Source of the DNA: Prochlorococcus marinus str. MIT 0912
GTDB taxonomy: Bacteria; Cyanobacteriota; Cyanobacteriia; PCC-6307; Cyanobiaceae
Direction of reading: 5' to 3'
DNA: 64,000 bases
NCBI RefSeq assembly: GCF_027359595.1
Contig: NZ_CP114783.1
Coordinates: forward strand, 62,001 to 126,000
Both the position numbers and the translations under genes were made by a program. Position 1 is the first letter of the stretch, and every line of letters begins with the position of its first letter. The notes below the pieces were generated by a model that saw only the letters and a list, made by a program, of their open reading frames with translations, was not told where the DNA came from and made no database searches. This document shows positions 1 to 9,402 of this stretch, piece after piece.

Positions 1-1457
1 TTGGAGGCTTTTCCTCTGAGGCGCTCAGAGACAGATTAATTAATGGTGAAGCGAAAGCAATAATTACAGCTGATGGTGGTTTTAGAAAAGATAAAGTAAT
101 TCCTCTCAAAGATGCTGTTGACTCAGCATTGGAAGGTGGTAGTTGTCCAAAGGTCGAATCAGTTTTAGTTGTTCAAAGGACTAAAAAAAATATTGCCATG
201 GTTGATGGTAGAGATTATTGGTGGCATGAAATTGTAGATAGTCAATCAGCAGAATGTTTGCCGGAACAAATGGATAGTGAGGATTGCTTATTTGTTTTAT
301 ATACTTCTGGCTCTACAGGGAAACCAAAGGGAGTAGTTCATTCAACTGCTGGGTATAACCTTTGGTCTCATTTAACTTTTAAATGGATTTTTGATATTCG
401 TGAAAATGATGTTTATTGGTGCACCGCTGATGTTGGTTGGATAACTGGGCATAGTTATATCGTCTATGGCCCACTATCTAATGGCGCAACTACTGTTATG
501 TACGAAGGTGTTCCTAGGCCATCAAATCCAGGTGCTTTTTGGGATGTAATTCAAAAGCATAAAATTTCGATTTTTTATACTGCTCCAACAGCCATAAGGG
601 CCTTTATGAAAGCTGGGGAAAAGATTCCCCAGCAATATGATTTATCTAGTTTGAGGCTTTTAGGAACTGTTGGAGAGCCAATTAATCCTGAGGCTTGGAT
701 GTGGTATAGAGATGTTATTGGAGGGGGGAGATGTCCAATAGTTGATACATGGTGGCAAACAGAAACTGGTGGAGTAATGATTAGTCCCCTTCCCGGAGCG
801 ACCCCAACCAAACCTGGATCAGCAACTTTCCCTTTGCCTGGGATTGAAGCCGATGTGGTCAATTCATATGGGGAGTCTGTCGCCAGTAATGAGGGTGGAT
901 ATTTGGTAGTTAAAAGACCATGGCCTGGAATGATGAGAAATGTTTATGGAGATGAAAAAAGATTTAGAGAGAGTTATTGGGAGTATTTAAAACCCTCAGA
1001 CAATAGCTATATATATTTTGCTGGAGATGGGGCTCGAAGAGACGAAGAAGGTTATTTTTGGGTCATGGGGCGAGTTGATGATGTTATAAATGTCTCTGGT
1101 CATAGGCTTGGAACAATGGAAATAGAATCAGCTTTAGTTAGTCATGAGCTTATTTCAGAAGCTGCAGTAGTTGGTAGGCCTGATGATTTAAAAGGTGAAT
1201 CAATAGTAGCCTTTATCACTTTGAAAGCTGGTGCAAAAGTAAACGAAAATATAGAGGCACAATTAAAAAAACATGTAGTGAATGAAATAGGACCTATTGC
1301 CAAGCCTGATGAAATTAAATTTACTGATTCTCTTCCTAAAACTAGAAGTGGAAAAATAATGCGCAGAATTTTAAGAGCACTGGCTTCAGGCGATGAAATA
1401 AGTGGAGATACAAGTACTCTTGAAGATCGATCTGTTTTAGATAAATTAAGAAGTTAA
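1..1457 (+). CDS. acs: Acetyl-CoA synthetase (AMP-forming), 5' end outside window
   Basis: Activates acetate to acetyl-CoA through an acetyl-AMP intermediate in the cytoplasm. The reading frame is open from base 3, so the gene enters from the left edge; the first in-window TTG (129) is internal. Visible ANL-superfamily motifs are the phosphate loop [11 protein letters not shown], the Acs signature [20 protein letters not shown], the adenylate-binding [15 protein letters not shown] and the C-terminal [11 protein letters not shown] holding the lysine that protein acetylation usually targets. Roughly the last three quarters of a normal 650-residue Acs is present. It ends convergently with the next gene, overlapping it by 12 bases. 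Family assignment is secure. Confidence 0.96.
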   Translation, partial: GGFSSEALRDRLINGEAKAIITADGGFRKDKVIPLKDAVDSALEGGSCPKVESVLVVQRTKKNIAMVDGRDYWWHEIVDSQSAECLPEQMDSEDCLFVLYTSGSTGKPKGVVHSTAGYNLWSHLTFKWIFDIRENDVYWCTADVGWITGHSYIVYGPLSNGATTVMYEGVPRPSNPGAFWDVIQKHKISIFYTAPTAIRAFMKAGEKIPQQYDLSSLRLLGTVGEPINPEAWMWYRDVIGGGRCPIVDTWWQTETGGVMISPLPGATPTKPGSATFPLPGIEADVVNSYGESVASNEGGYLVVKRPWPGMMRNVYGDEKRFRESYWEYLKPSDNSYIYFAGDGARRDEEGYFWVMGRVDDVINVSGHRLGTMEIESALVSHELISEAAVVGRPDDLKGESIVAFITLKAGAKVNENIEAQLKKHVVNEIGPIAKPDEIKFTDSLPKTRSGKIMRRILRALASGDEISGDTSTLEDRSVLDKLRS

Positions 1458-2201
1458 GATTTCCCAATGAGTTATTTGATTGACTATTAAATCAATATTT
1501 TCGTATTTTAAAGAGTTTTCGAGATTAGATTTTAGTAACTTTTCTCTTAGTCCCACGCTGACTGGGGTTAGATGATTACCGTCTAGGTTCATGATTTTAG
1601 ATTTATCAGCGGATCTTTCCTTTAATGATTGAAGTAAAAGATCATTTTGATCTAGGTTATCGTTTTTAAATTTAATTAATAGATTATTTATTTGCTCATA
1701 GTGTTCTCTAACAAGATTTAATGTTTCGCTAGGACTTGGACTGAATTCAGTCTGAAAGTTAAGCTTTTGAGACATTTTTCTAAGCAAAGGTATTGATTTA
1801 TCTGCCTTAAAATTATTAAAGCTTATAGCTACTAAACCATCGCAATTTCTTCCTCCATCCGGTGCCAGCAAATGTAATTTGCATCCAAGACTATGACCCA
1901 GTCTTATTGATTTTTGTATTAAACCAACTCTTTTTTCAAGAATTTTTCGAGATTGACGGAATTGTTTCCACGCATGATTTGCTTGAAGTTGATGATCAAA
2001 GTTAGGAATATAGCTCCATGAATGAACTGCAAAATCTCTTCGTAAAAAACTAGAAATAAGTCTTTTGTATGTAATTTCTGGCTTGATTGAGATATAGCTA
2101 CCACCAATTAGTTCTACAAGACCTATTGGTCTTGAGGGCCATTGACAAGAAACATCGCTTATACGCCTAAAAGTGCTCATTAGATGATAATCACTCTTCA
2201 A
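1446..2201 (-). CDS. DUF1350 family protein (alpha/beta-hydrolase-like)
   Basis: 251-residue protein resembling the DUF1350 family found in cyanobacteria and plant plastids. Family traits I can see are an N-terminal [13 protein letters not shown] segment, the [17 protein letters not shown] stretch, a [11 protein letters not shown] segment that looks like a hydrolase nucleophile elbow (GHSLG) and a later NHLTPVS segment. The elbow suggests a serine-hydrolase fold, but no substrate is known and I infer none. A second methionine eight codons in (2180) could be the true start. It is convergent with acs and overlaps its 3' end. Confidence 0.75.
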   Translation of the reverse strand: MKSDYHLMSTFRRISDVSCQWPSRPIGLVELIGGSYISIKPEITYKRLISSFLRRDFAVHSWSYIPNFDHQLQANHAWKQFRQSRKILEKRVGLIQKSIRLGHSLGCKLHLLAPDGGRNCDGLVAISFNNFKADKSIPLLRKMSQKLNFQTEFSPSPSETLNLVREHYEQINNLLIKFKNDNLDQNDLLLQSLKERSADKSKIMNLDGNHLTPVSVGLREKLLKSNLENSLKYENIDLIVNQITHWEILTS

Positions 2202-2320
2202 CAGAACTAGAGAACGATTATAAATTAAAAATAAGTATCTTTTATTTCTAATGTTCTACTAAGTTTTTATTCAACTATGTTTTTTTGATGATAATAGAAG
2301 TATGACTAATTAATTTTGAA

Positions 2321-3166
2321 GTGAAAGAAGAGCAGAATCACCAGAAAGATAGCGAACAGCTTGGCTTTCTATATGAAACAACTAAAGAAATTGCCAATGA
2401 AAAAAAGAAAGATCTTAGAGAAAAAAAATCTTTTAAATCAAAAGAAGAACAGGCTGAAATTTTAAGTAAAGAACATTTTCCTGAGAATATCTTGATTTTA
2501 GATACTGAAACCACAGGTCTTGACAATGAAAAAGATGATTGTCTTGAGGTAGGTTCGATCCTTTTCAATGTAAAAAGTAGATCGGTACTAGCGCAGCAAT
2601 CTTTCCTTTTGCCAGTTGAAATCAATAACGCAGAAAAAATAAACAATATTCCTGCTGAAATAACTAGATTTCCTCAACCTCTTTCTGAAGCAATTAAATA
2701 TTTTGAATCTTTAGTTCGAGTATCAGATGTGATCGTTGCTCATAATGCAGAATTTGATATGAAATGGTTTGGTCTAAATAAATTGCCTCAGATTGAAAAA
2801 CCATGGATTTGTTCTATGGACGATATAACTTGGCCAACTGATAGACAATTGAAGACTCGTCCTTCAGTGAGAGATCTTGCATTGGCTTATGGTGTTCCTG
2901 TTTGGAATGCACATAGAGCTTTGACCGATTGCATATATTTGGCAGAGGTTTTTATAAGATGTAGCGAACTTGAAAAACTATTGATAAGAGCTTTAGAGCC
3001 AAAAATTCTGGTTCGCGCTGAGATTTCCTATGATGAAAGGTATTTAGCTAAAAACGCTGGTTTTAGGTGGAATGATGCAATTAAGGGAGCTTGGTCTAGG
3101 AAAATGAGTCGTCGGGAAAAGGAGAAATTAGAGTTCCCTGTTCAGGAGGTTGACTTTCATGGTTGA
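2321..3166 (+). CDS. DnaQ-like 3'-5' exonuclease with a C-terminal extra domain
   Basis: 281 residues, GTG start. Residues about 1-50 are highly charged and probably disordered. Residues about 56-220 form a DEDDh exonuclease domain: ILDTETTGLD (first two acidic residues), NAEFDMKWF (third) and HRALTDC (catalytic His and last Asp). This is the fold of the polymerase III proofreading subunit, but the protein is a free-standing relative. The last 60 residues hold a YDERYLAKNAGFRWN...GAW pattern resembling the small DUF5710-like 'A-K-x-x-G-x-R-W' module attached to several nucleic-acid enzymes; that link is inference. A repair or RNA-trimming role is likely. It stands alone between short unknown genes. 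Confidence 0.85.
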   Translation: MKEEQNHQKDSEQLGFLYETTKEIANEKKKDLREKKSFKSKEEQAEILSKEHFPENILILDTETTGLDNEKDDCLEVGSILFNVKSRSVLAQQSFLLPVEINNAEKINNIPAEITRFPQPLSEAIKYFESLVRVSDVIVAHNAEFDMKWFGLNKLPQIEKPWICSMDDITWPTDRQLKTRPSVRDLALAYGVPVWNAHRALTDCIYLAEVFIRCSELEKLLIRALEPKILVRAEISYDERYLAKNAGFRWNDAIKGAWSRKMSRREKEKLEFPVQEVDFHG

Positions 3167-3261
3167 AGTAGATTTTTTCATAAAGTACTCATTTCAAATC
3201 TTTGCTATATGTTTAATGTATTGATTAAGAAGTTTTTCTAGAGTTTTTCCATGATTGATTT

Positions 3262-3549
3262 ATGAGAAAATATTTCACTAAGAAAAATATAGTTTGTCAG
3301 TTTCCCCTTGTTAAAAGTAAACCTGACGGTAATGAATTAAAAAAGCGTCTCAGGCAATGGCAGCATTCAAGAAGTTGGGCTCGTTTAATTTGTGAAGCTG
3401 AAAAAATGTGGAGTCTTGAATCAAGAGAACTAAAGAGACTTGGAGCTATGGAATTAATTCAACTCCAAAACGAAATGCCTTTTAATGTGAGAAGAAGAGT
3501 TAATTGTTGGTTGGTTAAATATTCGGGCGCTACTCGTCTAGAGGATTAG
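3262..3549 (+). CDS. Small basic conserved protein, function unknown
   Basis: 95 residues with many Arg and Lys (RRRVNCW, KKRLRQWQ) and three Trp, with no signal peptide or membrane segment. I do not recognise a domain. The composition would suit nucleic-acid binding, but that is only a guess. It follows the DnaQ-like gene by 95 bases on the same strand and precedes hisS. ATG start; codon use matches the neighbours. Confidence 0.6.
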   Translation: MRKYFTKKNIVCQFPLVKSKPDGNELKKRLRQWQHSRSWARLICEAEKMWSLESRELKRLGAMELIQLQNEMPFNVRRRVNCWLVKYSGATRLED

Positions 3550-3676
3550 GCTTATTGCCCTTCCTAAATTGAGTCTCCCCAAGTTGGTTTAACAAAACTC
3601 ATTGATTAAATATGATTTTTCAGTTTACGTAAACAATTACTATTAAACAAACAACAAATAATTTTCTGAAGCTACT

Positions 3677-4948
3677 TTGATCAATCTCAAGAATTTAAGA
3701 GGAATGGTAGATCTTTTACCTGCTCATACTCAGGGCTGGCAGAAGGTTGAATCAATTGCACTTGAACATTTTAGACGAGCTGGGCTTCAAGAAATTAGAA
3801 CACCAATTATTGAACAAACAGAATTGTTTTCAAGGGTGATTGGAGAAAATACTGATGTTGTGGGCAAAGAAATGTACAGTTTCGACGATAGAGGTGGTCG
3901 TTCATGCACTTTGAGACCTGAAGGCACAGCTTCTGTCGCGAGGTCAATTGTCCAGCATGGATTATTAAATAATGGCCCTCAAAGACTCTGGTATAGAGGA
4001 CCAATGTTTAGATATGAACGCCCTCAAGCAGGAAGACAAAGACAGTTCCATCAAATAGGAGTTGAATTTGTTGGATTAGCTTCTGTTATGAGTGATGCTG
4101 AGGTTATTTCAATAGCTTGGAACTTTTTAAAGGATGTTGGTCTAAATGATTTGACTTTAGAAATTAATAGTCTTGGAAGTAATGAAGATCGAAATATTTT
4201 CAAAGAAGAATTGAAAGATTGGCTTAATCAGAGATTTGATTTATTGGATGAAGATTCTCAGAAAAGAATTAATGTTAATCCCTTGAGAATATTAGATAGT
4301 AAAAATAAATCTACAAGAGAACTTTTATCTGATGCTCCTTCTTTAAACGACTTTTTATCTAATGAGAGTAAAACTAGATTTGATTATTTACAGGAGTTAC
4401 TTGTTAATCTAAAGATTCCATATGAAATTAATTTTAATTTGGTAAGGGGACTTGATTATTATTCTCATACAGCTTTCGAAATAACAAGTGATCACTTGGG
4501 TTCCCAAGCAACTGTATGTGGTGGAGGACGTTACGATGGCTTGATAAGTGAACTGGGGGGTCCTCAAACTCCCTCTATTGGTTGGGCTATTGGAATGGAA
4601 AGGCTGATAATTTTAGCTGGAAATAAAATTTTACAATCAAAGTCTCCAGATGTTTATGTGATTCATAAAGGTGAAAAAGCTGAGAAACTTGCTTTGGAAG
4701 TTACTTGTCAGTTACGGTTATCAAACTTAATCATTGAATTGGACTACTCAGGTTCATCTTTTTCAAAACAATTTAAGCGAGCAGATAAAAGTAGGGCCAA
4801 ATGGGCCTTAGTTATTGGTGAGGATGAGGCTTCTAAAGGTCAGTTGTTGATGAAGAAATTAAGGGATAAACAAAAGGATGAGGTGAGTAGGGAATATATT
4901 TTCTCAAAGGAGGATCTAGATGAGTTAATTAAAAAGTTGATTGACTAA
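3677..4948 (+). CDS. hisS: Histidyl-tRNA synthetase
   Basis: Charges tRNA-His; class II aminoacyl-tRNA synthetase. At 423 residues it has normal bacterial length. Motif 1 region [13 protein letters not shown] is followed by motif 2 [15 protein letters not shown], the histidine-A box [20 protein letters not shown] and motif 3 [11 protein letters not shown]. The C-terminal third is the anticodon-binding domain. TTG start chosen because [12 protein letters not shown] follows immediately, as in relatives. The dehydrogenase gene starts 21 bases downstream, so the two may be cotranscribed. Confidence 0.95.
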   Translation: MINLKNLRGMVDLLPAHTQGWQKVESIALEHFRRAGLQEIRTPIIEQTELFSRVIGENTDVVGKEMYSFDDRGGRSCTLRPEGTASVARSIVQHGLLNNGPQRLWYRGPMFRYERPQAGRQRQFHQIGVEFVGLASVMSDAEVISIAWNFLKDVGLNDLTLEINSLGSNEDRNIFKEELKDWLNQRFDLLDEDSQKRINVNPLRILDSKNKSTRELLSDAPSLNDFLSNESKTRFDYLQELLVNLKIPYEINFNLVRGLDYYSHTAFEITSDHLGSQATVCGGGRYDGLISELGGPQTPSIGWAIGMERLIILAGNKILQSKSPDVYVIHKGEKAEKLALEVTCQLRLSNLIIELDYSGSSFSKQFKRADKSRAKWALVIGEDEASKGQLLMKKLRDKQKDEVSREYIFSKEDLDELIKKLID

Positions 4949-4969
4949 GAAAATGATGGATTATTTTAA

Positions 4970-6373
4970 ATGAGCTCTATTAAAATCCAAAAAATATGTT
5001 GTATTGGTGCTGGTTATGTTGGTGGCCCAACCATGTCTGTTATCGCAGATAAATGTCCCGATTTAGAAGTTAGGGTCGTTGATATAAATAAAGAACGAAT
5101 TGATGCATGGAATGATTCAGATCTCAATAAATTACCAATATTTGAACCAGGATTAGATCGGATAATTTCAAGAACAAGAGGGCGCAACCTTTTCTTTAGC
5201 ACAGAAATGGAAAAGTCAATATCTGATGCTGATATGATTTTTATTTCAGTAAATACTCCAACAAAAACAAAAGGTCTTGGGGCCGGACAAGCAAGCGATC
5301 TTAGTTGGGTTGAAGCTAGTGCAAGGCAAGTAGCTAAATATGCGAAAGGACACACGATAGTAATAGAAAAAAGTACTCTTCCAGTTCGTACTGCACAAGC
5401 AATAAAAGAGATACTTAAGACAACAAATAGAGTTAATCAAAAGAATAAAATTGAAAAAGCTTTTTCTGTTTTATCGAATCCTGAATTCTTGGCTGAAGGG
5501 ACCGCAATTAATGACTTGGAAAAACCTGATAGGGTTTTAATTGGTGGAGAGGATCTTGATGCTGTAGATGCACTGGTTAATATTTATTTGAATTGGGTCC
5601 CGAGTGAAAAGATAATTTGTACTAATTTATGGAGTAGCGAGCTTTCAAAATTAGCTGCTAATGCATTCCTAGCTCAAAGAATCAGTTCAATAAACTCTAT
5701 TTCAGCCTTTTGCGAAGCTACTGGAGCTGATGTTCAGGAAGTTGCAACAGCAATAGGAACAGATAAAAGGATAGGTAATCAATTCCTTAGTGCTGGCCCT
5801 GGCTTTGGCGGTAGCTGCTTTAAAAAGGATATTTTGAATTTAGTTTATTTAAGTGGATATTTTGGTTTGCCAGAGGTTGCAAATTACTGGAATCAAGTTG
5901 TCGTACTGAACACTTGGCAACAAGATAGAATCTATAAAATTGTTCTTGAGAAGCTTTTTGGTACTGTTAATGGAAAAAATATAGCGATCCTCGGCTTTTC
6001 CTTTAAGGCAAATACAAATGATACTAGAGAATCTCCTGCAATAAGAATTTCCTCAGACTTGCTCGAAGAAGGAGCTATCTTATCAATTTATGACCCTAAG
6101 GTTTCATCTGAGAGAATAGAGGAAGATTTAGAAAAATTCTCATCTAATAATCAAGGAATATGGAAAATGGCTAAATCCATTCCAGAGGCATTGAAAAATG
6201 TTGATGCAGTTTTAATTCTTACTGCATGGGATGAATTCTTTGGACTTGATTGGAATTATTTAGCTTCTTTGATGAGATCACCATCTTGGGTTTTTGATAC
6301 AAGATCTGTTGTCAATCGACAAGAAATCCAGAAAACAGGAATAAATCTGTGGAAGTTAGGTGAGGGGAGCTGA
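4970..6373 (+). CDS. ugd: UDP-glucose 6-dehydrogenase, eukaryote-like type
   Basis: Oxidises UDP-glucose twice to UDP-glucuronate, a precursor for surface polysaccharides, using two NAD+. The N-terminal Rossmann site is GAGYVGGPTMSVIA, the substrate region is NPEFLAEGTAI, and the catalytic cysteine is C283 in GFGGSCFKKD. At 467 residues with motifs CPDLEVRVVD, NLFFSTEME, FISVNTPTKT and WSSELSKLAANAFLAQRIS, it matches animal and plant UGDH much better than the shorter 390-residue E. coli-type enzyme. The motif calls are direct; the ancestry statement rests on recalled family sequences. Confidence 0.93.
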   Translation: MSSIKIQKICCIGAGYVGGPTMSVIADKCPDLEVRVVDINKERIDAWNDSDLNKLPIFEPGLDRIISRTRGRNLFFSTEMEKSISDADMIFISVNTPTKTKGLGAGQASDLSWVEASARQVAKYAKGHTIVIEKSTLPVRTAQAIKEILKTTNRVNQKNKIEKAFSVLSNPEFLAEGTAINDLEKPDRVLIGGEDLDAVDALVNIYLNWVPSEKIICTNLWSSELSKLAANAFLAQRISSINSISAFCEATGADVQEVATAIGTDKRIGNQFLSAGPGFGGSCFKKDILNLVYLSGYFGLPEVANYWNQVVVLNTWQQDRIYKIVLEKLFGTVNGKNIAILGFSFKANTNDTRESPAIRISSDLLEEGAILSIYDPKVSSERIEEDLEKFSSNNQGIWKMAKSIPEALKNVDAVLILTAWDEFFGLDWNYLASLMRSPSWVFDTRSVVNRQEIQKTGINLWKLGEGS

Positions 6374-6462
6374 AATAACCAAAAAAAAATCATATGACTA
6401 TTATTGACTCTAAATAAGCTAAATTTAATCAAGGTTTTATTTATTTGATTTTACAAAACATA

Positions 6463-6672
6463 ATGTTCTTTAAATTTATTTTCAAAAAGAAGAAAAAAAA
6501 AATTCAGGAAAAATCTGACCAAAAACTAGATATGAAAAAATGGATGAGTTTAACAAAGGAAGAAAGACTTCAAATAGATTTTAAAGAAAAGAATAAAATC
6601 ATGAGAAAGAAAAAGGAATTGCTGAAATCAATCAGAGAAGAATATATTAAAATAACAAAGAAAAATAGTTAA
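6463..6672 (+). CDS. Small lysine-rich protein, function unknown
   Basis: 69 residues from the ATG at 6463; a TTG six codons upstream is also in frame. About a third of residues are Lys or Arg, including a run of six Lys near the N-terminus, followed by WMSLTKEERLQ. No membrane helix is clear apart from a short FFKFIF start. No family recognised. It lies in an AT-rich gap where Lys-rich reading frames arise easily, so confidence that it is translated is moderate. Confidence 0.45.
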   Translation: MFFKFIFKKKKKKIQEKSDQKLDMKKWMSLTKEERLQIDFKEKNKIMRKKKELLKSIREEYIKITKKNS

Positions 6673-6750
6673 CAACCTGTTCTGAAAATTAATATAAAAG
6701 ATGATAAAAAAATGTGTTCTATTTGTTCAGAGGCCTGACATTTTAATTTT

Positions 6751-7092
6751 ATGATTTGGCCTCCAGTAAAAGCATGGACTAGCAAGCTTCCTATTGATGG
6801 TCAAGTGCATTTTGTTGCAATAAATTATGGTGGCGAATCACCAAAGGAATGGGTTGTTTTGATGTCCGTTTTAGATTCTAGTGTAGTATTAAAAGTCTCT
6901 TGGTCTAAATTGATTGACTCATCTAATTGGAAGTCTGGATGGGATGAAATAACTCATCTGGAATATTCTAAATTAGATAATAATAAAAGTAAGTTTACAA
7001 CTACTGATTTTTCTTGTCCATCTTTAGATTCCGGTTTAACAATGCCTATAGATAAAAATGCCATAAGGCCTTGGTTTGACAATCCTAAATAA
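6751..7092 (+). CDS. Conserved picocyanobacterial protein, function unknown
   Basis: 113 residues, soluble, with Trp-rich segments (MIWPPVKAW, EWVVLMSVLD, WKSGWDE, IRPWFD). No signal peptide and no recognised domain. Codon use is like the surrounding genes, and the frame is well defined with an ATG close behind the preceding small gene. It may belong to a run of small same-strand genes (6463-7458), each separated by about 80-125 bases. Function not inferred. Confidence 0.6.
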   Translation: MIWPPVKAWTSKLPIDGQVHFVAINYGGESPKEWVVLMSVLDSSVVLKVSWSKLIDSSNWKSGWDEITHLEYSKLDNNKSKFTTTDFSCPSLDSGLTMPIDKNAIRPWFDNPK

Positions 7093-7215
7093 TTTATTAA
7101 CGGAATTAAGTATAATTTAATTATTACTTGTTTAAGAAGTTGATTTCTTGAGCTTGCTTAGTGGCTTCCTTTGCTTGGCTTTTTACGTTAAAAAAAGATA
7201 CTAACAAGTTAAAGC

Positions 7216-7458
7216 ATGATAGAACAATCAATGTGGTTATCAGAGAAAGAAGCTAGTGAGATTTTAAGAGTTGATGAACAATCTTTAGAGGTATTGAGAG
7301 AGAGGGGGTATTTAAAGCCAGGATCTCACTGGAGAAGTTCAAATGATCCTACTCAGTTACCATGGAAGCCAAAAGTTTTCTATTTTATAAGCGGATGTAA
7401 AGAAGTTATTGATTCCTGGAAAGCTAATAGTGCCTCTGTTGATCAAATAGCAGCTTAA
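7216..7458 (+). CDS. Small protein with helix-turn-helix/excisionase-like N-terminus
   Basis: 80 residues. The N-terminal half reads WLSEKEASEILRVDEQSLEV then RERGYLKPGSHW, the layout of a MerR/excisionase-type winged helix in which a short helix pair is followed by a 'G-x-L-x-P' wing. The rest (PWKPKVFYF...CKEVIDSW) may complete the domain. DNA binding is therefore plausible but inferred. No recombinase or phage gene is nearby, so an excisionase role is unlikely; a small chromosomal regulator fits better. Confidence 0.6.
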   Translation: MIEQSMWLSEKEASEILRVDEQSLEVLRERGYLKPGSHWRSSNDPTQLPWKPKVFYFISGCKEVIDSWKANSASVDQIAA

Positions 7459-7504
7459 AGAAAAACAAAAAGCTGTAATTTTTTTTGTTTTTATAAATAT
7501 TTTT

Positions 7505-7669
7505 CTAAGCCACTAAATTTTCACCTTTACAATCTTTGATAGACGTCTCGAGAATTGGATAAAGAGAAATCATTTTTCCGTATTCGGGCGATGTTCTATA
7601 AACATTCGCTTTTTTTCTATAGTGGTCTTCTGTCTCCATCTCTAGACTATGAAGTCGGTTGAAGTTCAT
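7505..7669 (-). CDS. 54-residue soluble protein, function unknown
   Basis: A short frame on the minus strand, ATG at 7669 and TAG at 7505-7507. It reads MNFNRLHSLEMETEDHYRK at the start and ends KDCKGENLVA. Composition is balanced, with Tyr, Met and acidic residues spread normally, unlike chance AT-rich frames, and it contains YRTSPEYGKMISLYP. It is convergent with the preceding small gene. No domain recognised. I support it from composition and placement only. Confidence 0.5.
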   Translation of the reverse strand: MNFNRLHSLEMETEDHYRKKANVYRTSPEYGKMISLYPILETSIKDCKGENLVA

Positions 7670-8048
7670 GATTTTTATCCAAAAGGATTTAATTATTTAT
7701 TAGTTATAAATAAACAGAACAAATTAATCTTTTATATTAATTACATATTTGCATGTATTTATATGGATTCTGAGAATCAATTGGTCTGGAATGCCTGATA
7801 TAAATTCTTTTTATGTATCAATTAATTCTTTAATTAGAAACCCATTGTTAGTCAATTTTCTTGATTTTGTTTTTGTATGTCCTTGGCTGCCTTTTTCTTA
7901 ATGTTTAAAACCCGCTCTTTTTGATATTTTTTTATTTGCATAGCAGAGTTAAATTAAATAATAAAAAAATTTACATATTCTTTCTCTTACATGAGTATTC
8001 GATGAAATTGCAGTATTCTCTGTTCGGTTTTGAAAAATAGAACTTCTA
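7670..8048. other. Upstream region of pcb, no gene seen
   Basis: About 380 bases of AT-rich DNA between the 54-residue gene (leftward) and pcb (rightward). It is long for this compact genome and must hold the pcb promoter and leader. I see only very short frames and no convincing riboswitch or RNA gene. A long leader is plausible for a strongly expressed antenna gene, but no specific promoter element can be fixed by eye. Confidence 0.5.
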
Positions 8049-9101
8049 ATGCAGACCTATGGAAATTCAGCAGTCACCTACGGGTGGTGGGCTGGTAACT
8101 CAGGGGTCACCAACCGTTCAGGCAAATTTATTGCAGCACATGCCGCTCATACCGGTTTGATTGCTTTCTGGGCTGGTGCCTTCACGTTATTTGAATTGGC
8201 TCGATTTGACCCTTCCGTACCAATGGGTCATCAGCCTTTAATTGCGCTTCCTCATTTAGCAGCTTTGGGTATAGGTTTCGATGAAACTGGAGCCTTTGTT
8301 GGTGGAAGTGCGGTTGTTGCCGTTGCTGTGTGTCATCTAGTTGGATCCATGGCTTATGGAGCAGGTGGATTGATGCACTCTCTTCTTTTCTCCAGTGACA
8401 TGCAGGAATCTTCTGTGCCACAGGCCAGAAAATTCAAGCTTGAATGGGACAACCCAGATAACCAGACTTTCATCCTTGGACATCATTTGATTTTCTTCGG
8501 TGTTGCATGTATTTGGTTTGTTGAATGGGCGCGAATTCATGGAATCTATGATCCTGCTATTGGTGCTATTCGTCAGGTTGAATACGACCTTAACTTGAGT
8601 CATATCTGGGATCATCAGTTTGACTTCCTAACTATTGATAGTTTGGAAGATGTTATGGGTGGTCATGCTTTCTTGGCTTTCTTAGAAATTACTGGTGGTG
8701 CTTTCCATATTGCTACTAAGCAAGTTGGAGAATATACGAAGTTCAAAGGAGCTGGGCTTCTTTCTGCAGAAGCTATTCTTTCTTGGTCACTAGCAGGTAT
8801 TGGCTGGATGGCAGTTGTCGCAGCATTCTGGAGTGCAACAAATACCACTGTTTACCCTGTTGAATGGTTTGGAGAACCATTAGCACTTAAATTTGGAATC
8901 TCTCCTTATTGGATTGATACTGTAGATCTTCCAAATGGTGCTCATACATCTCGTGCTTGGCTAGCCAATGTTCATTATTACTTTGGATTCTTCTTTATTC
9001 AAGGTCATCTATGGCATGCTCTTAGGGCAATGGGATTCGATTTCAAGCGAGTAACTGGTGCTTTAAGTAATCTTGATACTGCTTCAGTATCATTGAAATA
9101 G
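8049..9101 (+). CDS. pcb: Chlorophyll a/b-binding antenna protein Pcb
   Basis: Six-helix thylakoid antenna protein of the CP43/IsiA/Pcb family that binds divinyl chlorophylls and feeds photosystem I or II in Prochlorococcus. The 350-residue length is standard. It starts MQTYGNSAVTYGWWAGNSGV, as Pcb proteins do, and has paired His in each helix (FIAAHAAHTGLIAFW, PLIALPHLAALG, AVCHLVGSMAYG, LGHHLIFFG, GGHAFLAFLE, NVHYYFGFFFIQGHLWHALR) as chlorophyll ligands. It lacks the large CP43 lumenal loop. Which Pcb paralogue this is, and which photosystem it serves, cannot be read here. A strong terminator follows. Confidence 0.97.
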   Translation: MQTYGNSAVTYGWWAGNSGVTNRSGKFIAAHAAHTGLIAFWAGAFTLFELARFDPSVPMGHQPLIALPHLAALGIGFDETGAFVGGSAVVAVAVCHLVGSMAYGAGGLMHSLLFSSDMQESSVPQARKFKLEWDNPDNQTFILGHHLIFFGVACIWFVEWARIHGIYDPAIGAIRQVEYDLNLSHIWDHQFDFLTIDSLEDVMGGHAFLAFLEITGGAFHIATKQVGEYTKFKGAGLLSAEAILSWSLAGIGWMAVVAAFWSATNTTVYPVEWFGEPLALKFGISPYWIDTVDLPNGAHTSRAWLANVHYYFGFFFIQGHLWHALRAMGFDFKRVTGALSNLDTASVSLK

Positions 9102-9120
9102 TTAAATAAATTTAACTAAT

Positions 9121-9150
9121 AAAAAAGCCCCAAATCCTTGGGGCTTTTTT
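9121..9150 (+). terminator. Rho-independent terminator of pcb
   Basis: A perfect 13-base-pair stem (arms 9121-9133 and 9138-9150) with loop ATCC, a GC core GCCCC/GGGGC and a run of six T at the 3' end, 19 bases past the pcb stop. The A-run on the 5' side makes it symmetrical, but only the plus strand has a gene ending here. Confidence 0.93.
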
Positions 9151-9207
9151 AATGGTTTCTATTTATCAATAAGTCAGTAATAACAATGATAATTAATGAA
9201 GTTTCTT

Positions 9208-9240
9208 ATTAGATAAATATTTCTAAAATATTTATCTAAT
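9208..9240. repeat. Perfect AT-rich inverted repeat between pcb and the GltS-like gene
   Basis: Arms 9208-9222 and 9226-9240 are exact reverse complements (15 bp) around a 3-base spacer CTA. Only the TATC/GATA steps contain G or C. It lies after the pcb terminator and 160 bases before the next gene, so it is not needed for pcb termination. It could be a dyad operator, a processing hairpin or chance in AT-rich DNA. The rest of 9151-9402 shows nothing else I can name. Confidence 0.75.
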
Positions 9241-9402
9241 TAATTTCTGATTATAGATTGTTCTAATATTTACTAATAATTAGAGCTAACTAAATGATTT
9301 AATTGAGATATGATAAGAATCAAATTTACTTTCGATGTTAAATATACATATGGGATATTATTTTTTTGGGGTTTTGATTTACTTCCGTAACCTTGTTAAT
9401 AG

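Noticed and set aside
575-862. 95-residue frame antisense to acs
   Set aside because: Lies wholly inside a well-conserved gene and its translation has no domain.
7216-7458. Phage excisionase
   Set aside because: No integrase, attachment site or other phage gene in the window; only the fold-like N-terminus agrees.
8182-8848. Three minus-strand frames inside pcb
   Set aside because: Shadows of the antenna gene, whose motifs run through the whole region.
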